This document shows, piece by piece, positions 15,960 through 24,421 of a stretch of 50,788 nucleotides of DNA. Every line of letters begins with the position of its first letter. The stretch's first letter is position 1. Position numbers and translations under genes: made by a program. The notes beneath the pieces are model-generated. The model ran no database searches and was not told the origin of the DNA. It saw only the letters and a program-made list of their open reading frames with translations. The stretch is from assembly GCA_021324795.1 (NCBI GenBank), contig JAJPIK010000049.1, forward strand, positions 1 through 50,788, in the 5' to 3' direction. The DNA comes from Chloroflexota bacterium (GTDB lineage: Bacteria > Chloroflexota > UBA6077 > FW602-bin22 > CADDYW01).

Positions 15960-15971
15960 AGGAGAAAGACA

Positions 15972-17174
15972 ATGACCACGGTTAAGGCGTACGATCTCGC
16001 GGCGATTCGCCGTGCGTTGCCGAGCTTGGCCGACGTGACCTACATGAACAGCGGCACCGAGGGGATCATGGCCGAGCCGGTTCTCCAGGCGTACTTTGAT
16101 GTGCTTGGTCGATTTGAGCGCTATGGTTATTGGGTCCGCCGCCAAATCGCTGACAAGATGCCGGAGGCGCGGGCGCGCCTCGCTTCGGTCTTGAACGCGG
16201 CGCCCGAAGAGGTCAGCGTCACCCGTAGCGGCACCGACGGCGTCAGTATCGTCCTTGGCTCGTTTCCTTTCCAAGCGGGCGATCAAATCCTGATTGGCAG
16301 TGAAGAGCATCCGGCGATCACCTATCCCGCGTTCGCCCTCCAAACGACGATCGGCGTCGAAGTCCGTCGCTTCATCTTCCACCACGATCCGCAAAAAACG
16401 CTCGAGTCCTTCGCGTCTCAGCTCACGCCACGCACCCGAATGGCGGCGTTCAGCCACGTCTCCTGCGAAACCGGCATTCGCATGCCGGTGAAGCAGATGA
16501 TCGAGCTAGCTCACCAGCAGGGGGCGCGCGTGCTGGTGGATGGGGCCCAGTCGGTTGGCATGTTCCCGGTCGACTTTCGCGCGCTCGGCTGCGACTACCT
16601 CACCGGCAGCGTTCACAAATGGCTCTGTGGTCCAAAGGGCACTGGCGTTCTCGCCGTCCGCAAGGACCGTCTCGACGAGCTCACGCCGCGTTACGTTGGT
16701 GGTGGCTCCCTGGCCGATGGTTTTCCCTGGACGCAGCTTGACCATCCGGAATCGATTCGGGTGCAATTCGCTCCGGCGACGTCTCGCTTCGAATACGGTA
16801 TGCTCAACCCGGCTCTCTACGTTGGCATCATCGAGGCGGTGAATTATCTGGAAGGTATTGGCTGGGAGGCGATTGCTGACCACGAACGCGCGGTTGTTAC
16901 CCTGCTGAAGCAGCGACTGGCAGAGATCGACGGCGTCACGGTCCAGACGCCGATGGCTTGGGAGAATTCCTCTGCGCTTGTAAACTTCAAGGTCGAGGGG
17001 ATTCCCGGACGCGATCTTCATAGCCGGCTCTGGAACGACTGGAAGATTATTCAACGCGCGGTTCGGGACCCAGATGGCGTTCGCTTATCGGTTGGGTACT
17101 TCGCCGGACCGGAAGACGTTGAGCGGATCGTCGAGGCGGTAACGACGATTCGAAAAAGCGTGACGTCGTCATGA
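15972..17174 (+). CDS. Class V PLP-dependent aminotransferase (cysteine desulfurase / isopenicillin N epimerase-like)
   Basis: 400 aa from the ATG at 15972, with AGGAGA seven bases upstream. PLP fold type I: SHVSCETG (ring contact region), DGAQSVG with Asp190 holding the pyridine nitrogen, and the Schiff-base Lys216 in GSVHKWLCGPKGTG. The N-terminus (VTYMNSGTEGIM) resembles the isopenicillin N epimerase/kynureninase-like branch rather than IscS; no obvious active-site Cys loop of desulfurases is seen near the C-terminus. Its substrate cannot be told. It is monocistronic, with its own promoter, and ends 7 bp from the convergent glycosidase gene. Confidence 0.88.
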   Translation: MTTVKAYDLAAIRRALPSLADVTYMNSGTEGIMAEPVLQAYFDVLGRFERYGYWVRRQIADKMPEARARLASVLNAAPEEVSVTRSGTDGVSIVLGSFPFQAGDQILIGSEEHPAITYPAFALQTTIGVEVRRFIFHHDPQKTLESFASQLTPRTRMAAFSHVSCETGIRMPVKQMIELAHQQGARVLVDGAQSVGMFPVDFRALGCDYLTGSVHKWLCGPKGTGVLAVRKDRLDELTPRYVGGGSLADGFPWTQLDHPESIRVQFAPATSRFEYGMLNPALYVGIIEAVNYLEGIGWEAIADHERAVVTLLKQRLAEIDGVTVQTPMAWENSSALVNFKVEGIPGRDLHSRLWNDWKIIQRAVRDPDGVRLSVGYFAGPEDVERIVEAVTTIRKSVTSS

Positions 17175-17181
17175 CCTAGCC

Positions 17182-19365
17182 TCACCACTTTTCGACGAAG
17201 CTCACCTGTATGTCGCCACGAACGTTCAAGATTTCGGTGTAGGTATGCTCGCCTTCGCGGCGGCATGCCAGATCAACCGAACCGTTACCGACAGGAATAT
17301 TGGTCACCGTAATTTGACGTAACCATCCAGGCAAGCGCGGCCGAACAACCCGCAAGACGTGATTGGGGGCATCGGTTTGTAAGCCAAGCATAAGGCGGAG
17401 GAAGAGCTCGAAGACTCCTGATGCCCAGGCTTGGGGACTGCAGGCGACCGGGTAGCGGACGGGGTCTTCGCCGTCGATCCGTTGATAGCCGCAGATCAGT
17501 TCGGGGAGTCGGCCATCCGGCATCTGACTGGCGAGATCAAAGAGACCGCTCAAGACCCGCAAGAGTTTGTCCTCTTGAGCATACCGCTTGAATCCGTAAG
17601 CGATGAGCGAGTTATCGTGTGGCCAAACCGTGCCGATGTGGTAGCCCATCGGGTTGTAGCGTTTCTCTAGCGATGATAGGGTACGAATTCCCCAGCCGGT
17701 GAACATGTCGGGCTGCATCAAGCGCTCGGCGACCGCGTCGGCGTGTTGTTGGGGGGCAATGCCAGTCCAGAGAACCTGCCCAGCGTTCGAGCTGATCACC
17801 TTGGCTTGCCCCTTGGCTTTGTCGAGGGCGAGACAATAACACTCTTTGTCCGGCATCCAGAAGACCTCGTCGAAGTGATCGCGTAACCAGTCAGCCATGT
17901 AGTCCTGTTTCGCGGCAAGCTCGTTATTTTGCAAGGCGCGGTAGAGACCGGCTGCGGCTCTCCGTGCGGCGTAGGCGTAGCCCTGAACTTCGACCAGGGC
18001 GACCGGTGGCTCGACCAGCAATCCGTCTTCGTTGACGATCGCATCCCAGGAGTCTTTCCAGCCTTGATTGCGCAGACCATCCGGCGATTGGGTTTGATAC
18101 TCAATGAAGCCATCGCCGTCGAGGTCCCCATACTTTTCCATCCACGCTAACGCTTTTTCCAGCGGATCAGCCAGTTCCCGGACCAAGCTGACGTCGCCGG
18201 TAACCAGATAGTATTCGTGGAGCAAGATGACGAAGAGAATCGTCGCGTCGACCGTACCGTAGTATGGGCTATAGGGGATCACATTGGCGCGGGCAAGTTC
18301 CCCGCGACGCAGCTCGTGCAGGATCTTGCCAGGTTGCTCGTCTTTCCAGCTATCAACGACTTTTCCTTGGTAGTTTGCCAAGGCGCGGAGAACGGTTGCG
18401 CTGCGCGAACTGAACCAGGAGGTTTGCAGCGAAGTGATCAGCGAATCACGACCGAAAAGAGCGACGTACCAGGGAATACCCGCCGCCGGGTAGGCGAAGT
18501 CGCTGATCTTGCTCTCGAGTAACCGGAGATCGAAACGCGCGCGACGAATCGCGTCGTCCCAGGCCGGATTGTCGCTCACGATGCCGACCTGCCCCTCAAG
18601 CCACGACGCGTACTTCTGGCTTCGTTCCGAGATTAACTGGGGCAGATCTCGCTTTGTGCTCGAGATCGGGGCAACCGGGCTGATCGCAATCCGCACACGG
18701 ATCGGTGGGGCTTCGCCCCGTGACGGTAGTTGAAGCTGATACATAACCTTGTTCGTTGCTCGCTGGGTCGGTTGTGGATCGAAGTCGACCCGGGTGGTGC
18801 GAGTGACGTGATCAATTCCTTCATAGCAGAAGAGAAGGCCATTATCGTCGGTCCACTGTGGGGGAAAAAGGGTTCCTCCTGGTTGGTTGACCAGGCCGCG
18901 CACGACGAACATATCGGCAAAATCGGCGTCAAATTCAAGCGACAGCTCGAGGGTCAGCGGCTCATCGTAGAAATTACTGAGCGTAATCTCTTCCCAGAGG
19001 TCCGGACCGATGACCCGCTTGCGCTGGATGCGTACCACTTGTTTGGGAATGTGAGTGCCTTGCTGAGTCACGAGGTCGGGATTGGTCAGCTCTTGAATCT
19101 GGCTAAAGCGTTCACGCCCCGTCGAAAGCAGATAGATCGGATTAATTCCTTCGAGAATGAGCTCGTAGGCACTGAGGAATCGGGTATCGTGAGAGTAAAG
19201 GCCAAGCCCATTAGCGTTACCTCGGGGAACGTTTCCGTTTAGATTCGTAATCAAGAAGAGGTCAAGCTCTTTGATCACGATCGTGTCCCGGATGTCTTGA
19301 GCGCCGATAGGAGATTTGTATTCTATGGCCGGGCGCGGCTGAGAAGTGGAAAGCTGGGCCGTCAC
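17182..19365 (-). CDS. Glycogen-debranching-like amylo-alpha-1,6-glucosidase family protein
   Basis: 727 aa from GTG at 19365 with CAGGAGA upstream; the longer reading has no ribosome binding site. Residues 20-240 form the N-terminal beta domain typical of bacterial GDE-like proteins (NLNGNVPRGNANGLGLYSHDTRF, here NGNVPRG and GLYSHDTRF). The rest is an (alpha/alpha)6 glycosidase with AAGIPWYVALFGRDSLITSLQ (295-314, quoted in part: GRDSLITSLQ), DGDGFIEYQ and GTVWPHDNSLIAYG. Such proteins hydrolyse alpha-1,6 branches of glycogen or related glucans, or trehalose/glucosylglycerate-type substrates. No signal peptide, so cytoplasmic. It has no glycogen gene neighbours, so the actual substrate is open. 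Confidence 0.88.
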   Translation of the reverse strand: MTAQLSTSQPRPAIEYKSPIGAQDIRDTIVIKELDLFLITNLNGNVPRGNANGLGLYSHDTRFLSAYELILEGINPIYLLSTGRERFSQIQELTNPDLVTQQGTHIPKQVVRIQRKRVIGPDLWEEITLSNFYDEPLTLELSLEFDADFADMFVVRGLVNQPGGTLFPPQWTDDNGLLFCYEGIDHVTRTTRVDFDPQPTQRATNKVMYQLQLPSRGEAPPIRVRIAISPVAPISSTKRDLPQLISERSQKYASWLEGQVGIVSDNPAWDDAIRRARFDLRLLESKISDFAYPAAGIPWYVALFGRDSLITSLQTSWFSSRSATVLRALANYQGKVVDSWKDEQPGKILHELRRGELARANVIPYSPYYGTVDATILFVILLHEYYLVTGDVSLVRELADPLEKALAWMEKYGDLDGDGFIEYQTQSPDGLRNQGWKDSWDAIVNEDGLLVEPPVALVEVQGYAYAARRAAAGLYRALQNNELAAKQDYMADWLRDHFDEVFWMPDKECYCLALDKAKGQAKVISSNAGQVLWTGIAPQQHADAVAERLMQPDMFTGWGIRTLSSLEKRYNPMGYHIGTVWPHDNSLIAYGFKRYAQEDKLLRVLSGLFDLASQMPDGRLPELICGYQRIDGEDPVRYPVACSPQAWASGVFELFLRLMLGLQTDAPNHVLRVVRPRLPGWLRQITVTNIPVGNGSVDLACRREGEHTYTEILNVRGDIQVSFVEKW

Positions 19366-19409
19366 GATTTTGTCTCCTGGATCAGCCCTTTGTGCAAATG
19401 CCACGCCAC

Positions 19410-19437
19410 TTGTTTCGGCTGGCGAAGACGCTATGAT
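19410..19437 (+). promoter_or_regulatory. Putative promoter upstream of the RpiB-like fragment
   Basis: TTGTTT (19410-19415), 16-bp spacer, TATGAT (19432-19437), divergent from the glycosidase gene. It would transcribe the 37-codon ORF starting 26 bases further on. Confidence 0.4.
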
Positions 19438-19462
19438 AGGCGGTATCAGAAGGGGGTGATTG

Positions 19463-19576
19463 ATGAGGATTGCCGTCGGCGACGATCAGGCCAGGGCTCC
19501 GTTACCTGCCCCGGTGAAACGGGCGCTGGAAAACTCAAGGCCTCAGCTTCTCCGGTGGAGAAACTCGGCGCAATGA
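19463..19576 (+). pseudogene. Short ORF resembling the N-terminus of ribose-5-phosphate isomerase B (remnant)
   Basis: The 37-codon ORF starts at an ATG seven bases after AAGGGGG. Its first residues, MRIAVGDDQARAPLPAPVKR, match the pattern of RpiB/LacAB N-termini (MKIAIGSDHAGFELKEAIK): a beta strand, GxD, then a helix. The conserved DHAG is altered to DDQAR. It stops at 19576, before any catalytic region, 30 bp from the tRNA gene. Most likely a decayed rpiB whose promoter and start remain; a small functional peptide cannot be excluded. Confidence 0.5.
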
Positions 19577-19606
19577 ATCGAAAAAGAACGAAGGAGAACC
19601 CCCGCG

Positions 19607-19681
19607 TGGTGGAGGCGAGGGGATTCGAACCCCTGACCCCTGCGATGCGAACGCAATGCTCTCCCGCTGAGCTACGCCCCC
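19607..19681 (-). tRNA. tRNA-Ala (anticodon CGC)
   Basis: 75 nt including encoded CCA. On the minus strand the acceptor arm is GGGGGCG/CGCCTCC with A73, the D arm holds GCTC...GAGC, and the anticodon stem TTGCG/CGCAG carries loop TTCGCAT, giving CGC (reads GCG). The T arm contains GGTTCGAATCC. Confidence 0.95.
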
Positions 19682-19745
19682 ACGTGTTCTATATTATACC
19701 GGGGCACTGTCTCCAAGGTCAAGGTAGGCGGAATCTGGTGAGCGC

Positions 19746-20291
19746 GTGAACTTTGCCAGCGATGTGATCGACAAGGTCTTGATCAGTGAGCAAGACATCC
19801 AAACCCGTATTCGTGAGCTTGGCTCCCAGATCTCCCATGATTATCGCATGACCGGCGTTCATCTAGTGGGGGTGTTGAAAGGCTCGGTGCCCCTCGTTGC
19901 AGATCTCTTACGGGCGATTCATGTGCCTGTCACTGTCGACTTCTTAGCGGTAAGTGGCTATGGGCCGGCTGAGCGTCGGCGCGGATCCGTCCGTGTGATT
20001 AAAGATCTGGATCAGAACGTCGCGGGTCGTCCGGTCTTGGTCGTCGAGGACGTGATCGACACTGGTCTGACTCTCAGCTACATTCTTCGCATTCTTCGCG
20101 CTCGCCAGCCGGCTTCGCTCAACGTCCTGGCATTTCTGGACCGTCCCGGTCTTCGATTGGTAGATTTGCCCATCCGGTACGTCGGTTTTCCAATCCCCGA
20201 TGATTTTCTCATCGGTTACGGCTTGGATTACCAGGAACGCTACCGAAACCTGCCGTTCATCGCAACGCTCAAACCGTCATTGCTCGACTGA
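19746..20291 (+). CDS. hpt: Hypoxanthine phosphoribosyltransferase
   Basis: 181 aa. It salvages hypoxanthine (and guanine) with PRPP to IMP/GMP in the cytosol. The PRPP-binding motif is VLVVEDVIDTGLTL, preceded by the flexible-loop region (SGYGPAERRRGSVRVIKDL split here as SGYGPAE and VRVIKDL) and by LVGVLKGSVPLVADL. The C-terminal DFLIGYGLDYQERYRNLP is diagnostic for bacterial HPRT. GTG start at 19746; no strong Shine-Dalgarno. It starts 64 bp beyond the divergent tRNA-Ala gene and overlaps the convergent GNAT-fusion gene by 23 bp at the 3' ends. Confidence 0.93.
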   Translation: MNFASDVIDKVLISEQDIQTRIRELGSQISHDYRMTGVHLVGVLKGSVPLVADLLRAIHVPVTVDFLAVSGYGPAERRRGSVRVIKDLDQNVAGRPVLVVEDVIDTGLTLSYILRILRARQPASLNVLAFLDRPGLRLVDLPIRYVGFPIPDDFLIGYGLDYQERYRNLPFIATLKPSLLD

Positions 20292-23200
20292 GCGCTTCCG
20301 CCAGGACCCTGGCCTCGATGGTGCGCTCGACGTTTGCCAACGCGGCAACGGTTCGCACTCGAGATCCGGGAAGCAGAGGAATCGTCCCATACGCTCCGAG
20401 ATGGGCTCTGTCTGGACCAAGGTCGATCGCCAGCGCGTGAAGAGGCGGCGCGACCGCTAGTGCGGTTCCCGTCGGGGTATTGCCCTGGCCGGCGATCACC
20501 CATCGCTCGGCGGGAATCACTTCCACTTTGTGGGGCGAGCATCGCCGATAACCGGTCCATGCCTCCCGCCAGCGCAGCCACTTGGGCTGGTCTGGCGCGA
20601 GGTCGCTCAGGTTCACTGTCCAGCCAACCGCGAGCGTGACGGCGATGCGCGCCTGGTTGATCAGGTCGAGTGCCAGCAGCAGGATCGGGCTCTCGCCAAG
20701 CGTCAGATATTCGACGGCGATCTGAAGGTGACCGACGGTAGATGACACCCCGCTGAGCCGTACCCCCCGCCAGCGCTGACCGCGGAAAACCTCGGCGTCA
20801 ACCGTCGTAGCCGTCAGCTTTTCCGAATCGAGGAAGCCACCTTGACCAGGCTCGGTCTCGCCGATCGGTCCGATCTGTGGGCTGATTCCTCCAAACCAGG
20901 GATTGCAATATGGAAGACGACCAGGGTTCGGAAATGCGCTCCATAAAATGTCGTGGTCGCCGTCTCGGAGGCTGATTGCACTGCCGGCAAAGCCAGGGAC
21001 GACGACAACCTGAAAGCGCCGATTGTCGACTGAGTAGACCCTGTGCCCCTCCTGGAATGTCTCTCTTATCACCACCGGTGCGTCAGAGCGGCCAGGATCA
21101 AGTAGGTAAACCGGCGATCCGGAGGTATCTCGCTCGCCATGCAAGAGCAACGTGCCGACGTCAGCAAAACGGCCGGCCTCGTGGCGAGCCATGATCCGAA
21201 CGTCGCGGGACACTGATTGGTCGAGCAAGCCTAAGTCACGAGGTGCCACCTGGAGCACCCAGCCGTCCGGAGGCTCTGCGGCAATCTCAACCGATTGAGG
21301 TCGGGCGGCAATACTCCAGACAGTCGTCTCGGCTTGACTTTCTCCGTTCTGACAGACGACCGTGAGCGCTGGTGGCAGCGTCGCCAGTGCACCGAGTAGT
21401 GGTGCGGAAACGTCGAAGGCGGATCCGGTGGATTGATGGCGCTGCCAGGTTGCCCGAACGGCGTGCCAGTCTCCCGGACCAAGATAGAGTGACACATCAA
21501 CAAATTTGCGCTCGTGTTGGGAGGGGGCCAGAACCGGGGGGAGTGTCAGAATAGCTCCACGCCAAGATTCCCACCGGACATCACTCCCAGTCGGCCAGAT
21601 CACTCCAAGAACGCCACCGTCTTTCTCACGGGCAAGCCAGTTTTCGGCGAATGGCGGTGAACCGTCGCGCCAGTCGGGGAATTGTGGTTGTTCCGCGGTG
21701 AGCAAGCCCGCTTCGAGAGGAAGGACATTTGTTACGCCGGGACTCGCTGGACCGGGCTGACCATGGCTCAGGCTCAAGGTGAAAAGGTGGTCGGTTGGTC
21801 CTCGGTTGTGGACGCGGTGCTGAATCCGCAGCACCGGCGAGGCCGAGATCTCGACCGCTCGCTCGAAGCTGATACCCGGCCAGCGGGACAACTCACCGGT
21901 CAGGACCGCACGCCAACCGGTGGTTGTCCTGGCAATCCGTCCGGAGAATCCGACGTGGCTGACCAGTGGGTTCCACGTTGGTGGACCGAGGGTAGGAAGT
22001 TGACTATGCTGGACACCGGTGGAGCGCTCACGGAGCTCGAGCGCTCCCCCATTCAGGATAAGCTGGGCGCGGAAATGGACGTTCTCGAGGATCAGTGCTT
22101 CTTTCGTTTGATAGGCAATGCTCGCGAACTCGTCGACGACTGGGACCGGAAAGGTCATGATCGGCTGCAGAATCGTCCCGTTATGACGGTCGCTGATCAG
22201 CCCAATCCCAAGCTCGTAGACACCGGCCCGACTGGCAAGAATTTGTAGAGGTAGGTCACGACTGGTACCCGGGGTAAGGGTAACGTCTTGCCGACGCGGG
22301 TTGACCGTGAGCATGTCGGTCGGGGTCAAGCTAATCTGGAACTGAGCCGTCTGGACGTGGTTGTTTCGCAGGCGCACCGTCACTTGCTGGATCACACCGG
22401 CCATCGCTGCTTCGGATTGGAGTAGCTCGACAGAAACCAGTGGAGCCAGGACGATGGCAGCGGACAGCGAGGTAATCTTTCCTTCGATACTCAGCGTGCC
22501 GGTCACCGTGGCCATACTTGCCAGGTTGTGTCGAGGTGCTTCCATTGGTAGCGCGAGATCGGTCGTCGTATCAGTCAGGACCATCGAGCGTTCCGAAGCG
22601 GATCCACCCGTCAGGCGAATGGTTGCCAAGGCCGGAGTGGTCGACTCCCCGTTCGGGCGGCGGATTTGCAAGTGAGCTGAGCTTGCCCTCCCCGGCGTGG
22701 TAGCGACCGGGGCAATCAGCCCGACCTGCCAATCGTCGCTGGATAGCGCCATGACCGCGCGTGATGCGCGATCGAGGATGATCGAAAGTGACTGTCCGTC
22801 GCGTCGAAAGTGGTAGCGAAAGACTGGTCGACCTTGCTCGAAATCGTCATCCGGTGCCATGCTAACTGGTTGACGCAAAGACGCGTACCAGTCTTGTTGA
22901 TCGAGAAACTTCTCGACGAGTGGCTGTTTGAGCAAAGTTGGGAGGTAGTTTTCCATCAATACCCGGGTTCCGGGCACCCAGAGGAAGCCGGCGCGCTTGT
23001 ACAAAGGCAATGCTCGCTCGTTTCCCGGCCAAGTATGGAGGTCAACCCGAAGGTAGCCGGCTGTGATCGCGAAGTCGATCGCCCGTCGCAAAAGGTCCCG
23101 CCCCACGCCCTGACCGTGGAAGGCTGGGTGGACGCCGAGTTCGGCGACGTAGGCGGCACTTGGATCTGCGAATCGCAGCCCGAGGCGGCAATAGCCGATG

Positions 23201-23385
23201 ACCCGCTTGCCCGCGCGGGCGACGAGTGTGAGTAAGCGATCGCTTCCACTTTCTGCCTGGCGAACTCGTTCAGGCGTCATCGGGACACCGCCATGGAAGC
23301 CGCCCAGCCAGACATCCTGGCTGGCTTGCCACAGTTCGGCCAGACCGGGGGCGTCGCTATCGGTGTAGCGATCAATCACGAACAT
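20269..23385 (-). CDS. GNAT acetyltransferase fused to a large beta-rich region (unknown substrate)
   Basis: 1038 aa. Residues 1-150 are a GNAT fold with the acetyl-CoA loop VAELGVHPAFHGQGVGRDLL and a C-terminal GFxxxxxxVLM-type strand (RAGFLWVPGTRVLMENY, quoted as YKRAGFLWVP). Beyond residue 180 come about 850 residues rich in beta strands: an immunoglobulin-like stretch near 300-410 (VTVRLRNNHVQTAQFQISL) and two regions that read like carbohydrate-binding or mutarotase-type sandwiches, with many Trp/Gly turns (GVIWPTGSDVRWESW). No signal peptide or TM helix. Its -10 box ends only 14 bases before the ATG, so the mRNA is nearly leaderless, and no Shine-Dalgarno is present. Function unknown; an acetyltransferase acting on a glycan is a guess. 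Confidence 0.75.
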   Translation of the reverse strand: MFVIDRYTDSDAPGLAELWQASQDVWLGGFHGGVPMTPERVRQAESGSDRLLTLVARAGKRVIGYCRLGLRFADPSAAYVAELGVHPAFHGQGVGRDLLRRAIDFAITAGYLRVDLHTWPGNERALPLYKRAGFLWVPGTRVLMENYLPTLLKQPLVEKFLDQQDWYASLRQPVSMAPDDDFEQGRPVFRYHFRRDGQSLSIILDRASRAVMALSSDDWQVGLIAPVATTPGRASSAHLQIRRPNGESTTPALATIRLTGGSASERSMVLTDTTTDLALPMEAPRHNLASMATVTGTLSIEGKITSLSAAIVLAPLVSVELLQSEAAMAGVIQQVTVRLRNNHVQTAQFQISLTPTDMLTVNPRRQDVTLTPGTSRDLPLQILASRAGVYELGIGLISDRHNGTILQPIMTFPVPVVDEFASIAYQTKEALILENVHFRAQLILNGGALELRERSTGVQHSQLPTLGPPTWNPLVSHVGFSGRIARTTTGWRAVLTGELSRWPGISFERAVEISASPVLRIQHRVHNRGPTDHLFTLSLSHGQPGPASPGVTNVLPLEAGLLTAEQPQFPDWRDGSPPFAENWLAREKDGGVLGVIWPTGSDVRWESWRGAILTLPPVLAPSQHERKFVDVSLYLGPGDWHAVRATWQRHQSTGSAFDVSAPLLGALATLPPALTVVCQNGESQAETTVWSIAARPQSVEIAAEPPDGWVLQVAPRDLGLLDQSVSRDVRIMARHEAGRFADVGTLLLHGERDTSGSPVYLLDPGRSDAPVVIRETFQEGHRVYSVDNRRFQVVVVPGFAGSAISLRDGDHDILWSAFPNPGRLPYCNPWFGGISPQIGPIGETEPGQGGFLDSEKLTATTVDAEVFRGQRWRGVRLSGVSSTVGHLQIAVEYLTLGESPILLLALDLINQARIAVTLAVGWTVNLSDLAPDQPKWLRWREAWTGYRRCSPHKVEVIPAERWVIAGQGNTPTGTALAVAPPLHALAIDLGPDRAHLGAYGTIPLLPGSRVRTVAALANVERTIEARVLAEALSRAMTV

Positions 23386-23398
23386 GGAGCATGGACAA

Positions 23399-23427
23399 AG
23401 TATGCTACCCTAAGCAGAGGTTGTCAA
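23399..23427 (-). promoter_or_regulatory. Promoter of the GNAT-fusion gene (near-leaderless)
   Basis: On the minus strand: TTGACA (23427-23422), 17-bp spacer, CATACT (23404-23399). Transcription should start near 23392, about seven bases before the ATG at 23385. Confidence 0.6.
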
Positions 23428-23428
23428 T

Positions 23429-23452
23429 GACATGCGAACCGACATGCGAACC
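23429..23452. repeat. Tandem 12-bp direct repeat between divergent promoters
   Basis: GACATGCGAACC occurs twice without a gap (23429-23440 and 23441-23452). It lies immediately upstream of the TTGACA of the minus-strand promoter and where the -35 of the plus-strand TATACT (23466-23471) would be, so it is well placed as a binding site controlling both genes. Confidence 0.55.
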
Positions 23453-23464
23453 ATATCGCTAGGT

Positions 23465-23477
23465 GTATACTTACCAA
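23465..23477 (+). promoter_or_regulatory. Promoter -10 element shared with the downstream sugar gene (copy 1)
   Basis: GTATACTTACCAA contains a TATACT -10 box (23466-23471). The identical 13 bases recur at 24342-24354. The expected -35 position here is occupied by the tandem repeat instead of a TTGACA-like hexamer, so activation by a bound protein is likely. Confidence 0.5.
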
Positions 23478-23517
23478 ACACTGCGAATTGACATTTTTCG
23501 ACAAGGACTAAGTTGGG

Positions 23518-24315
23518 GTGGACGGCGACAAAGGTAACATTCTGGTTAATGAATCCAACCTGGACCGACCATTTGTCGGGCAGGTTGTGCTGATTACCGG
23601 CGGCTCACGAGGCATTGGTCGGGCCATTGCGCTGCGCTTCGCGCGGGGGGGCGCTGACGTCGTGGTGAATTATCTCCGGCACCGCGGCGCTGCGGAGGAA
23701 ACGGTGAGCGAGCTGCTTTCTCTCGGCGTCCAGGCCGAAGCGGTGCGCGCCGACGTCAGTGATCCCGCGGATCTCGATCTGCTCTTCGCGGCGGTCAAAG
23801 ATCGCTTTGGCAGGCTGGACGTATTCGTCAGCAATGCCGCGCTCGGGGTATTGCGGCCGGCCCTCGAGCTCGAGGTGAAGCACTGGCAGAAGACGCTCGA
23901 TGTCATGGGGCGAGCGATGCTGCTTGGCGCCCAGCGCGCGGTGCCGCTCATGGAGGGGCGCTGGGGACGAATCATCGCGATCAGCAGTATTGGCTCTTTT
24001 CGCGTTCTCCCCAACTACGTTGGACCAGGCGTGGCCAAGGCCATCCTCGAAACGTTGACCCGTTACTTGGCGGTTGAGCTTGCTCCGAAAGGGATCAGCG
24101 TGAACGCGGTGTCCGGTGGGGTAATCGAGACCGATGCGCTAGAAGCCTTCCCCAATAAGCACGACATGCTGACGTTTGGTAAACGGGCGCCAGCGGGGCG
24201 ACTTGGCCGGCCCGACGACATTGCCGGGGTAGTCACTTTGCTCTGTCGACCCGAGGCGCGCTGGATCTGTGGCCAGACGATCATTGCTGATGGTGGGTAC
24301 TCGCTCTTGGTCTAA
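23518..24315 (+). CDS. SDR-family oxidoreductase, FabL-type enoyl-[ACP] reductase-like
   Basis: 265 aa from GTG at 23518, with AAGGA upstream. Rossmann motif TGGSRGIG (27-34), VSNAALG (NNAG-like) and the catalytic pair Tyr167 and Lys174 in YVGPGVAK. The Tyr-x6-Lys spacing is that of FabI/FabL enoyl reductases, not the Tyr-x3-Lys of most SDRs, and the ensuing [20 protein letters not shown] and GQTIIADGG match FabL closely. FabL reduces enoyl-ACP with NADPH in fatty acid synthesis. Its place before sugar-catabolic genes is unusual; a sugar-related SDR role is the alternative. Confidence 0.8.
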   Translation: MDGDKGNILVNESNLDRPFVGQVVLITGGSRGIGRAIALRFARGGADVVVNYLRHRGAAEETVSELLSLGVQAEAVRADVSDPADLDLLFAAVKDRFGRLDVFVSNAALGVLRPALELEVKHWQKTLDVMGRAMLLGAQRAVPLMEGRWGRIIAISSIGSFRVLPNYVGPGVAKAILETLTRYLAVELAPKGISVNAVSGGVIETDALEAFPNKHDMLTFGKRAPAGRLGRPDDIAGVVTLLCRPEARWICGQTIIADGGYSLLV

Positions 24316-24319
24316 CCGT

Positions 24320-24354
24320 TTGAGCCCTGCCGTCGACAATCGTATACTTACCAA
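24320..24354 (+). promoter_or_regulatory. Promoter of the sugar-epimerase gene, with shared element copy 2
   Basis: TTGAGC (24320-24325), 17-bp spacer, TATACT (24343-24348) within GTATACTTACCAA (24342-24354). It starts right after the SDR stop codon, giving the downstream genes an internal promoter. Confidence 0.55.
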
Positions 24355-24421
24355 TGTCGCCAGTTCCGACGGCCGGACGCTTACGGCGTCGCGGAATACA
24401 CTATGTTTCAGGGAGGAAAAA

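Larger units (their letters stand above)
15600..15971. other. Divergent intergenic region between the P1 peptidase and class V aminotransferase genes
   Basis: About 370 bp without a gene. It holds the peptidase leader hairpin, the plus-strand promoter at 15831-15859, the small inverted repeat GGTAGG-TCG-CCTACC (15880-15894), and the hairpin leader at 15920-15959. Confidence 0.6.

Noticed and set aside
23486..23493. TTGACA at 23488-23493 as a -35 for the SDR gene
   Set aside because: Its -10 would fall on the GTG start codon; the TATACT at 23466 fits better.
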